From JBLMYQ01 sp050260055 (GTDB lineage Bacteria > Bacillota > Clostridia > Acetivibrionales > UBA4821), in assembly GCA_050260055.1 (NCBI GenBank), contig JBLNBO010000049.1, positions 1 through 9,984 on the forward strand: a DNA stretch of 9,984 nt. Direction: 5' to 3'. Shown in pieces: positions 1 through 6,279 of this stretch. Under the pieces are notes generated by a model. That model worked only from the letters and a program-made list of their open reading frames with translations. It was not told the origin of the DNA and did no database searches. Position numbers and translations under genes: made by a program. Position 1 is the stretch's first letter. The number at the start of each line of letters is the position of its first letter.

Positions 1-945
1 TCTTCCCACTTTGATGATGATTCAATAATTAAGTTTGATAGTATTAGCAAAGCTATTGAAAGTTATTATCAATCCAAGTCTTTTCAAAACAAGCTCACAA
101 GCAGGAAAGCTGAGCTTTTAAATGCTGTCAGTTCTAAGCTTGAAAAGTGCATCAAAAAAATTAATATTCAAACTAAAAACTTATCTGATTCAGAAAAGAA
201 GGAAGATTTTAAGATATGCGGAGAACTTATCACCTCTAACCTATATAGAATTTCGGAGGGAATGGAACAAATCACAGTAACAAATTATTATGTTCCCGAT
301 TGTCCGGAGCTTACCATTCTATTGAACCCCAGCATTTCTCCGTCAAGCAATGCACAAGCTTATTTTAAAAAGTATTCAAAGGCTAAGAAGACATATCAAG
401 CGGCTGAATCTCTTCTTGAAGGATTAGAAAAGGAAAAAATCTATTTTGAAAGCTTACTATTTCAAATTGAAGATGCAAATACCGAAAATGATATTGAAGA
501 TATCAAAAACGAGCTGGTTAATGAGAAAATAATAACAGAGAATACTAAAAGCAAAAAAACTGTTCTTCCTCTTACTCCTTTAGAATTTATTTCATCCGAT
601 GGATTTGTAATTTTAGTTGGAAAGAACAACAGACAAAATGACCACCTTACTTTTAAAACCGCAGCTAGAACTGATTTCTGGCTTCATACCAGAAATATAC
701 CAGGCTCGCATGTTATTATAAAAGCAGACAAAAAAGATGTTCCGGAATCTACTTTGATAGAAGCCTGCATATTAGCCGCTTATCACAGCAAATCAAGGAA
801 TTCTACCCATGTTCCGGTAGATTATACCTTGGTTAAGTACGTAAAAAAACCCGGTGGTGCAAAACCCGGGTTTGTAATATATGATAACTTCAAAACAAAA
901 ACTGTGGATCCAGATTCATCAATTATAGAAAAAATAAAAAAGTAG
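1..945 (+). CDS. rqcH: Ribosome quality control protein RqcH (NFACT/FbpA family), 5'-truncated by the window
   Basis: The reading frame is open from base 1 to the TAG at 943-945, giving 314 residues. The family is usually about 570-590 aa, so the NFACT-N domain and the real start lie outside the window. Visible parts, numbered from base 1: a helical coiled-coil region (about 15-180) with the family signatures GELITSNLYRISEG (76-89) and NAQAYFKKY (117-125), then the NFACT-R (DUF814) domain (about 191-300) with SSDGF, GKNNRQND (207-214), DFWLH followed by IPGSHVII (225-240), and KKPGGAKPGFV (282-292). Known for the family: RqcH binds 50S subunits carrying obstructed peptidyl-tRNA and recruits tRNA-Ala to add C-terminal alanine tails for degradation; older annotations call it fibronectin-binding protein. 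The ATG at 262 is internal, not the start. It is convergent with thiN, with 1 bp between stops. No plus-strand terminator is evident. The family is certain; the function is taken from B. subtilis. Confidence 0.95.
   Translation, partial: SSHFDDDSIIKFDSISKAIESYYQSKSFQNKLTSRKAELLNAVSSKLEKCIKKINIQTKNLSDSEKKEDFKICGELITSNLYRISEGMEQITVTNYYVPDCPELTILLNPSISPSSNAQAYFKKYSKAKKTYQAAESLLEGLEKEKIYFESLLFQIEDANTENDIEDIKNELVNEKIITENTKSKKTVLPLTPLEFISSDGFVILVGKNNRQNDHLTFKTAARTDFWLHTRNIPGSHVIIKADKKDVPESTLIEACILAAYHSKSRNSTHVPVDYTLVKYVKKPGGAKPGFVIYDNFKTKTVDPDSSIIEKIKK
843..873 (-). terminator. Candidate intrinsic terminator of the def-thiN operon, inside rqcH
   Basis: Read on the minus strand, AAACCCGG (873-866) pairs with CCGGGTTT (854-847) in a perfect 8-bp stem with an 11-nt loop. 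Four more T's follow (846-843), so the T-run is seven bases long counting the stem. It lies 74 nt past the thiN stop and is the only GC-rich hairpin followed by T's that I found just downstream of the operon. It overlaps codons for the conserved KKPGGAKPGF motif of rqcH, so coding constraint alone could have produced it. On the plus strand the hairpin is followed only by TTTGTAA, so it is a poor terminator in that direction. Confidence 0.55.
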
Positions 946-946
946 T

Positions 947-1582
947 CTATTCGTTATACTTTACAACCATCAGCATCCCATCTCTTATTACTATTTGAGC
1001 TTGGTCAGCAATAAATTCGTTGCTCATTCCCCTTGGCTGGTCATACACAAGCTCGCCATTTTCCAGTGCAAATTTCAGTCCTGTTGTAAATATCCCATCT
1101 ATTTTTGGAGTTATTGGCAGCAGCGACAATCTATCGCCAGGCTTTCCCTCGAGAAGAATATATCTGTCCAAAACATGTATTTCATTATGTTTATTAACAA
1201 TAATGCCTCTTACTCCTCTTTTCATTAGCCATATAAGCATAGCAACATTTCCAAAGGTATGGTCAAATCTTGTCCCTGTGCATCCAATAAGCAGCATCTC
1301 TCTGCCGCCCATTTCATAGGCACGTTCAACTGCCAATTGGGTATCTGTCTGATCCTTATCTCTCGGATGAGTCTCGATTTTTACCCCTTTGGATTCATAG
1401 TAATCAAGTGTTTCTTGGTCAATTGAATCGCAATCTCCAATTATTAAATTAGGTACTAATCCTAATTTCCTTGCGTGCATGCTTCCGCCATCTGCACATA
1501 CTATGTAATCATCTTCCTTTATCATTTCAGCTATTGCTTTATAATCCTCGATTACACCATTAGAAATAATGACACTTCTCAC
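947..1582 (-). CDS. thiN: Thiamine diphosphokinase (thiamine pyrophosphokinase)
   Basis: This enzyme transfers diphosphate from ATP to thiamine, giving the cofactor thiamine diphosphate in the cytosol. The 211-aa length is normal for the family. Motifs: CADGG (29-33), GDCDSI (49-54, acidic metal/ATP site), DKDQTD (75-80), GCTGTRFDHTFGN (100-112) and the C-terminal thiamine-binding segment with GMSNEF (185-190). The start is GTG at 1582, overlapping the TGA of rsgA as GTGA. There is no strong Shine-Dalgarno sequence before it, and the next Met is residue 20, inside the conserved fold, so translational coupling to rsgA is likely. It is the last gene of the operon. In B. subtilis rpe lies between rsgA and thiN; here the two genes overlap directly. 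Confidence 0.93.
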   Translation of the reverse strand: MRSVIISNGVIEDYKAIAEMIKEDDYIVCADGGSMHARKLGLVPNLIIGDCDSIDQETLDYYESKGVKIETHPRDKDQTDTQLAVERAYEMGGREMLLIGCTGTRFDHTFGNVAMLIWLMKRGVRGIIVNKHNEIHVLDRYILLEGKPGDRLSLLPITPKIDGIFTTGLKFALENGELVYDQPRGMSNEFIADQAQIVIRDGMLMVVKYNE

Positions 1583-1602
1583 TTTCGATATTTCTCACTT
1601 TC
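1576..1602 (-). repeat. 11-nt direct repeat across the rsgA stop and thiN start
   Basis: On the minus strand GAAAGTGAGAA occurs at 1602-1592 and again at 1586-1576, a period of 16 nt. The second copy contains the rsgA TGA and the thiN GTG start. The copies are in different reading frames, so this is not a repeat at the protein level. It could be a small tandem duplication that shaped this junction, or chance in A/G-rich sequence. Confidence 0.5.
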
Positions 1603-2457
1603 TTTAATTGATTTGTAAAGCTCAATATATCTTTCATATCTTCCGGCATCAATTTTTGTATCATTTAAAGCGTTCTTAACACCGCAGTCCGGTTCATTAA
1701 TATGTGTACATCCCGAAAATCTGCAATCATTGATATATTCCTTAAATTCCGGATAAAAGCTTTGCAATCTATTGCTGATTATATTTTCGATTCCAAGTGC
1801 ACTAAAACCAGGTGTATCTGCAATATAACCGCCGCCTTTTATTTCAAAAAGCTCCACATGCCTGGTTGTATGCTTTCCTCTCTCGATTTTACCGCTAACA
1901 TCACCAGTTTTTGCTGAAACATTAATATTAAGCGCATTAATTATTGTTGATTTTCCTACTCCGGAAGGTCCTGCAAGTATTGATATCTTATCTTGCATTT
2001 TTTCTTTTAATTTATCTATGCCAATTTCCTTGACCGCTGAAACATATAATGTTTCATAACCAGCCTTTTCATAGCATTTTATTTGTTCAAATTCGCCAGG
2101 GCACAAATCTATTTTGTTAACACATATGACTGGCTTGGTTCCAATCTCTTCTGCTTTAATAACCAGCTTATCAACAAGCATGAAGTCCGGTTCTGGTGCT
2201 TTTACAGCAATAACAATTATTATTTGGTCAATATTTGAAACTGGCGGTCTAATCAACGAGTTTTTCCTAGGTAGAATTTTCTCAATTACTCCTGTATTTT
2301 CAGTCTCATCATTTACAGTAAATTCTGCTCTATCACCAACTAGAGGAAGAATATCGTTTTTCCTAAAGATTCCTCTTGGCTTGCACTCATAAACTTCTAA
2401 ACCTGCTTTTAAATAATAGAATCCACCGATTCCCTTAACAATCAGGCCTTCCTGCAT
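1579..2457 (-). CDS. rsgA: Small ribosomal subunit maturation GTPase RsgA (YjeQ/CpgA)
   Basis: RsgA is a circularly permuted GTPase that binds the 30S decoding region late in assembly and leaves on GTP hydrolysis. The protein is 292 aa, the usual size. Order of parts: N-terminal OB fold (about 1-70), G4 NKID (114-117), G5 SAV (140-142), P-loop GPSGVGKS (163-170), switch I GKHTTRH (194-200), G3 DTPG (214-217), then a C-terminal zinc site C245, C250, H252, C258. The G4-G1-G3 order is diagnostic and all motifs are intact. The start ATG at 2457 overlaps the prkC TAA as TAATG, with a strong GGGGAGG at 2471-2465 spaced 7 nt. It follows the PrkC gene directly; in B. subtilis CpgA is a reported PrkC substrate, so the layout fits kinase control of ribosome assembly. 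That is inference for this organism. Confidence 0.96.
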   Translation of the reverse strand: MQEGLIVKGIGGFYYLKAGLEVYECKPRGIFRKNDILPLVGDRAEFTVNDETENTGVIEKILPRKNSLIRPPVSNIDQIIIVIAVKAPEPDFMLVDKLVIKAEEIGTKPVICVNKIDLCPGEFEQIKCYEKAGYETLYVSAVKEIGIDKLKEKMQDKISILAGPSGVGKSTIINALNINVSAKTGDVSGKIERGKHTTRHVELFEIKGGGYIADTPGFSALGIENIISNRLQSFYPEFKEYINDCRFSGCTHINEPDCGVKNALNDTKIDAGRYERYIELYKSIKESEKYRK

Positions 2458-4415
2458 TACCTGGCCTCCCCGCCAAAATCAACAACCATTTCTGAATCTA
2501 GTTTATCATCTATATAAACTCTTACTACTGAGTTTCCAGCTCCTTTTATTGGAACAACAACCTGTTTTTCATCTCTTGAATGCATTTCGTTCACTACAAT
2601 CTTTCTACCGTTCACACCTTCAATTTCAACCCTCAGCATAAATGTCCTGTTTAATCCCTTTTCGCTTACATCTATTGAAATATACTGTGTCGACCCTCCG
2701 ACATTCGAATTAGCATTCAGACTATTAACAGTAATACTAACCTTGGTAAGATTGGTTACTTCGGTATCAGGCGAAATACTTTGGAAAAGGACAACCCCAT
2801 CACTTTGACTTGAGTCTTTTGTATAGCTGACATCACCTAAGGTAAGCCTGCTGTCTCTAATAAGCTGTCTTGCATCAGTCTCAGACATTCCAATCAGATT
2901 AGGCACTTTTATTTTAGCATTTTCAGCACCATCACTTACAAATACCTGTACTTCAGAATTCTTTGCAAATGGAGAATTTGCAGCAGGTGTTTGCCTTATT
3001 ACATAATTTTGTGGAATTTCTGCATTTGGTTCATAAATGATTCTAATTAATAATCCATATTTTTGAAGCTCATTCTGCGCTTCTCTATAGCTCATTCCCG
3101 TCAAATCAGGAACATTTACTGTTTCTTGCCCTTCACTAACAACCACACGGATCTCTCCCGGCGATTTCATCTCCATATCTGCGATAGGATCTTGAGATAT
3201 GATAGCATCCTTAGCCAGCTTATCATCATACCTTCTCTCAGTCTCTTTTATTGTTATATTATTTTGCTTTAAAAGTTCTTTCGCCTCTTCAACCTGCATG
3301 CCAACTATATTCGGAGCTTTTATTACTACTGTTTTTGTAAAGAACTTAGAATATACATAAAATCCTACACCTGCCGAAATAACTCCAATTAATATTAAGG
3401 AAGTAATTAACGCAGCTATAACCGTAACTTTTTGTTTTTTTGCATCCATATTTTCTACCTTCTCCTGCTGATTGATAACCGGGTCAGGTTTTTTAGCAGC
3501 CTGTCTGCTCTTATTTATTTCATCAATGCTCACCCTACGCGTTGAAAGAGTGTCAATGTTTTCGGTATTAATCTTAACAAAATCTCCATCCGGCAGCTTC
3601 AATGCAGAATATAAATCATCCAGCATCTCAGTAGCAGATTGATATCTGTTTGCCTGATTTTTTTGACAAGCCTTTAATACAATATTATTAACGCTGATAG
3701 GTATAGTTTTAGCTAATTCTATTGGAGGTACAATCTCATCTTCAAGATGCTTCAATGCTATTGATACCGGCGTATCACCATCATATGGCACTTTTCCTGT
3801 AAGCATTTCAAAAAGAGCAATTCCTAATGAGTATATATCTGATTTCTCATCTGTATATCCCCCTCTAGCCTGCTCAGGTGAAAAATAATGAACAGAACCA
3901 ATCGTATTGCCAGTTGCAGTTAAGGTTGAAGAAGATACAGCTCTCGCAATTCCAAAATCAGTAACCTTTGCAACCATTTCATCAGTAATTATAATATTAT
4001 GAGGCTTAATATCACGATGAACAATATGGTTCTTATGCGCATGTTCAAGTGCAGAGCAAATTTGAATAGCAATATTAATTGCCGTCTTCCATGGCAATTG
4101 GCCTTTCTCAGTTATATATTCCTTTAAAGTAACACCATCAACGTATTCCATAACAATATAGTTAATATCACTTTCATTACCTACATCATAAATAGATACA
4201 ATATTAGGATGTGATAAACTTGCCGCCGCCTGAGATTCTACCTTAAACCTCTCAATAAACTCCTTATCAGTAATAAATTCAGGCCTAAGGATTTTTACTG
4301 CAACATATCTATTGAGCAGATTGCATTTAGCCTTATAAACTAATGCCATTCCGCCTCCACCAATCTTTTCAATCAATTGATATCTATTTCCTAAAATTCT
4401 TCCTTCCATTTGCAC
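2457..4415 (-). CDS. prkC: Membrane Ser/Thr protein kinase with three PASTA domains (PrkC/PknB type)
   Basis: This is a 652-aa Hanks-type kinase that senses peptidoglycan fragments or lipid II outside and phosphorylates cytosolic proteins. The kinase domain (about 12-275) is complete: glycine loop IGGGGMALVYKA (18-29), K41, E60, HRDIKPHN (133-140), DFG (153-155), activation loop with T164, T166, T168 and T171, SPE (179-181) and SDIYSLG (192-198). A charged linker (about 280-328) leads to one transmembrane helix (about 329-353). Outside are PASTA repeats at about 364-429, 432-496 and 502-564, then a beta-rich tail (about 575-652) without PASTA signature, in the position of the C-terminal Ig-like domain of B. 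subtilis and S. aureus kinases. The start is GTG at 4415, chosen from Shine-Dalgarno spacing; ATG 4409 is possible. It lies 30 nt after its cognate phosphatase gene. Confidence 0.96.
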   Translation of the reverse strand: MQMEGRILGNRYQLIEKIGGGGMALVYKAKCNLLNRYVAVKILRPEFITDKEFIERFKVESQAAASLSHPNIVSIYDVGNESDINYIVMEYVDGVTLKEYITEKGQLPWKTAINIAIQICSALEHAHKNHIVHRDIKPHNIIITDEMVAKVTDFGIARAVSSSTLTATGNTIGSVHYFSPEQARGGYTDEKSDIYSLGIALFEMLTGKVPYDGDTPVSIALKHLEDEIVPPIELAKTIPISVNNIVLKACQKNQANRYQSATEMLDDLYSALKLPDGDFVKINTENIDTLSTRRVSIDEINKSRQAAKKPDPVINQQEKVENMDAKKQKVTVIAALITSLILIGVISAGVGFYVYSKFFTKTVVIKAPNIVGMQVEEAKELLKQNNITIKETERRYDDKLAKDAIISQDPIADMEMKSPGEIRVVVSEGQETVNVPDLTGMSYREAQNELQKYGLLIRIIYEPNAEIPQNYVIRQTPAANSPFAKNSEVQVFVSDGAENAKIKVPNLIGMSETDARQLIRDSRLTLGDVSYTKDSSQSDGVVLFQSISPDTEVTNLTKVSITVNSLNANSNVGGSTQYISIDVSEKGLNRTFMLRVEIEGVNGRKIVVNEMHSRDEKQVVVPIKGAGNSVVRVYIDDKLDSEMVVDFGGEAR

Positions 4416-4423
4416 TTTAAATA

Positions 4424-4430
4424 CACCTCT
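4424..4430 (-). promoter_or_regulatory. Ribosome binding site deciding the GTG start of prkC
   Basis: AGAGGTG on the minus strand lies 8 nt before GTG 4415 but 14 nt before ATG 4409, so the GTG is favoured. Confidence 0.7.
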
Positions 4431-4445
4431 TATATAAATATAAAT

Positions 4446-5189
4446 TTAGTTGCTTACTATAATAACAGTTATATTATCATTACCGCCAGCTTCATTTGCA
4501 AGTGAAACTAATTCCTCTGCAATTTCTTTAGATGTAACCGGCTTATTAACTACTAACTTTATGCTGTCATCATCCACCATATTTGTTAATCCATCTGTAC
4601 AAAGAATTAATCTATCATGTTTATAAAATTTTCTTACACATATATCTATTTCTACTATTTCCTCAGTACCTAATGCCCTGGTAATAATATTTTTCTGTGG
4701 ATGATTTGCAGCTTCTTCCCTTGTTATTGTCCCGCTGCTTACAAGCTCTTCAACATATGAATGGTCTCTTGTAAGCTGATAGAGATTATCTCTTCTAAGT
4801 AAATATATCCTGCTGTCTCCAACATGTCCTATGTAAAGGCTTTCATTATGAATAAGTGCTATTGCAAAAGTTGTGCCCATACCGCTTAAATTAGAATCCG
4901 ACAATGATTTCTCATAAATTCGCTTATTAGCATATAATATACTTTCATTTATGAGATTAATAAGATTGCTTCTGGCATTGCTTGCCTCTTTCTCATAATT
5001 CTCGGTTATGTAGCTTACAACTGCATCAACAGCTTCTTTACTGGCAATTTCGCCAGCCATATGTCCACCCATCCCATCAGCAACAATAAACAACAAAATG
5101 CTACTGTCATTTGTATCTATAGGAACGTAATAGCTGTCTTCATTTATTTGTCTTACCATACCCTTGTCGGAGTATGCCCCAACATTCAA
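4446..5189 (-). CDS. stp: PP2C-family Ser/Thr protein phosphatase, partner of PrkC (Stp/PrpC)
   Basis: This is a metal-dependent (Mn/Mg) phosphatase that reverses phosphorylation by the PASTA kinase encoded just downstream. From TTG 5189 the protein is 247 aa, the family norm. Metal and catalytic motifs (this numbering): NEDS (16-19), ADGMGGHMAGE (37-47), GMGTT (103-107), GHVGDSR (121-127), LCTDG with D199, and GGNDN (235-239, D238). All metal-binding Asp residues are present; there is no signal peptide or membrane segment, so it is cytosolic. The longer frame begins at ATG 5198, but GAAAGG abuts that ATG with no spacing. From TTG 5189 the spacing is 9 nt, and the distance from the start to the conserved S/T-D motif matches B. 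subtilis PrpC. The 49-nt gap from rlmN is the widest in the operon, yet no terminator is seen there. Confidence 0.94.
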   Translation of the reverse strand: MNVGAYSDKGMVRQINEDSYYVPIDTNDSSILLFIVADGMGGHMAGEIASKEAVDAVVSYITENYEKEASNARSNLINLINESILYANKRIYEKSLSDSNLSGMGTTFAIALIHNESLYIGHVGDSRIYLLRRDNLYQLTRDHSYVEELVSSGTITREEAANHPQKNIITRALGTEEIVEIDICVRKFYKHDRLILCTDGLTNMVDDDSIKLVVNKPVTSKEIAEELVSLANEAGGNDNITVIIVSN

Positions 5190-5198
5190 CTTTATCAT

Positions 5199-5204
5199 CC
5201 TTTC
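5199..5204 (-). promoter_or_regulatory. Ribosome binding site deciding the TTG start of stp
   Basis: GAAAGG on the minus strand abuts ATG 5198, too close to serve it, but stands 9 nt before TTG 5189. Pairing AAAGGA even uses the A of that ATG. This supports a protein three residues shorter than the longest frame. Confidence 0.65.
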
Positions 5205-5238
5205 AATGTTATTACAGATTTCTATATAATATTATCAG

Positions 5239-6264
5239 TTATAAATTTTTTTTCAACCTTAGCTGTCCACATGCAGCATCAATCTTGCTCCCTAATTCCC
5301 TTCTCAATGTGACGCTTATACCTTCAGATTTCAACACGTCCATAAACTTTTTAATTCTGATTGGATTACTCCGTTTATATTCCTTCTGACCAATCGGATT
5401 AAGCTGAATAAGATTCACATGAGCCAGCATACCTTTTATCAGTCTTGATAATTCATAAGCTTCTTTTTCGCCATCATTAACATTTTCTATCATAACATAT
5501 TCAAAATAAATTTTCCTCTTTGTTGCCTTGGCATATTCCTTACTTGCAGAAATAAGCTCTTTAATAGGATATTTTCTATTTATCGGCATTATTTTATTTC
5601 TGATAATATCATTCGGTGCATGGAGCGAAATTGAAAGAGTGATTGGAAGATTCTCTTTTGCAAGCTGATTTATTTGAGGAATCAGTCCGCAAGTTGAAAT
5701 ACTGATATTTCTTAAACCTATATTTAACCCTGATGGATTGTTTAGTAAATTTATTGCTTTAATTACATTATCATAATTTTCAAGAGGTTCTCCTATTCCC
5801 ATAAATACAATCTTAGCGACACGGCTTCCAGATTCTCTTTGTATTGATAATACCTGCTCAACTATTTCGCCGGCACTTAGATTTCTAACAAACCCGCATT
5901 TAGTAGATGCGCAAAATCCACATCCCATCTTGCATCCAACCTGCGTTGATATGCACGCAGTATATCCATATTTATATTTCATTAAAACGCTTTCAATTGC
6001 GTTGCCATCTTCTAATTCAAATAAATATTTTCTTGTTCCCTCTGATGATTTTTGTAAGTTTAATATTTTATAGCTGTATATACTAAAGCTTTCAGTTAGT
6101 TTATTTCTCAACGAAACCGGAATATCTGTCATTTCTTCAAAACTGGATACTCCTCTGTGAATCCATGTAAATATTTGTTTCGCTCTGAATTTATCCTGAG
6201 TAATATCATAAATTATTTTCTCGATTTCTACAATATCGAAATCTTTAATATATGTTCTGCTCAA
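5239..6264 (-). CDS. rlmN: Dual-specificity RNA methyltransferase RlmN (23S rRNA A2503 / tRNA A37 C2-methylation)
   Basis: RlmN is a radical-SAM enzyme that makes 2-methyladenosine at A2503 of 23S rRNA and at A37 of some tRNAs. The 341-aa length is typical. The [4Fe-4S] motif CX3CX2C is C111, C115, C118 in GCKMGCGFCAS; the SAM-contacting MGIGEPLEN is at 155-163; the two extra catalytic cysteines are C104 (seven residues before C111, as in E. coli) and C332 in DAACGQL, the carrier of the methyl group. Both being present separates an active RlmN from a degraded copy. Nothing suggests Cfr: the genomic setting and the long N-terminal region are those of RlmN. The start is TTG 6264 with GGAGG at 6275-6271, spaced 6 nt; there is no nearby in-frame ATG. 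It begins 15 nt after the rsmB stop. Confidence 0.96.
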   Translation of the reverse strand: MSRTYIKDFDIVEIEKIIYDITQDKFRAKQIFTWIHRGVSSFEEMTDIPVSLRNKLTESFSIYSYKILNLQKSSEGTRKYLFELEDGNAIESVLMKYKYGYTACISTQVGCKMGCGFCASTKCGFVRNLSAGEIVEQVLSIQRESGSRVAKIVFMGIGEPLENYDNVIKAINLLNNPSGLNIGLRNISISTCGLIPQINQLAKENLPITLSISLHAPNDIIRNKIMPINRKYPIKELISASKEYAKATKRKIYFEYVMIENVNDGEKEAYELSRLIKGMLAHVNLIQLNPIGQKEYKRSNPIRIKKFMDVLKSEGISVTLRRELGSKIDAACGQLRLKKNL

Positions 6265-6270
6265 AATATT

Positions 6271-6275
6271 CCTCC
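6271..6275 (-). promoter_or_regulatory. Ribosome binding site supporting the TTG start of rlmN
   Basis: GGAGG stands 6 nt before TTG 6264. It lies in the short rsmB-rlmN gap and is the only good Shine-Dalgarno sequence nearby, so the rare start codon is well supported. Confidence 0.8.
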
Positions 6276-6279
6276 ATGG

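Noticed and set aside
995..1319. Two plus-strand open frames (995-1228 and 1020-1319) opposite thiN
   Set aside because: They lie antisense to a well-conserved gene, have no recognisable motif and no convincing ribosome binding site; they are shadows of thiN coding sequence.
3495..3509. Small hairpin AGCAG/CTGCT beside a T-run inside prkC
   Set aside because: The stem is only 5 bp; the T-run precedes it on the plus strand, so on the minus strand A's follow it. It lies within linker codons of the kinase.
5246..5253. Run of eight A's on the minus strand just before the rlmN stop, a possible slippage site
   Set aside because: It falls in the last few codons after all catalytic residues, so slippage would hardly change the protein; no stimulatory structure was seen.
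5226..5256. Possible internal promoter before stp: TTGAAA (5256-5251) with TATTAT (5231-5226) on the minus strand
   Set aside because: The spacer is 19 nt and the region is so AT-rich that such a match is expected by chance. It is worth a look in transcription-start data but too weak to annotate.
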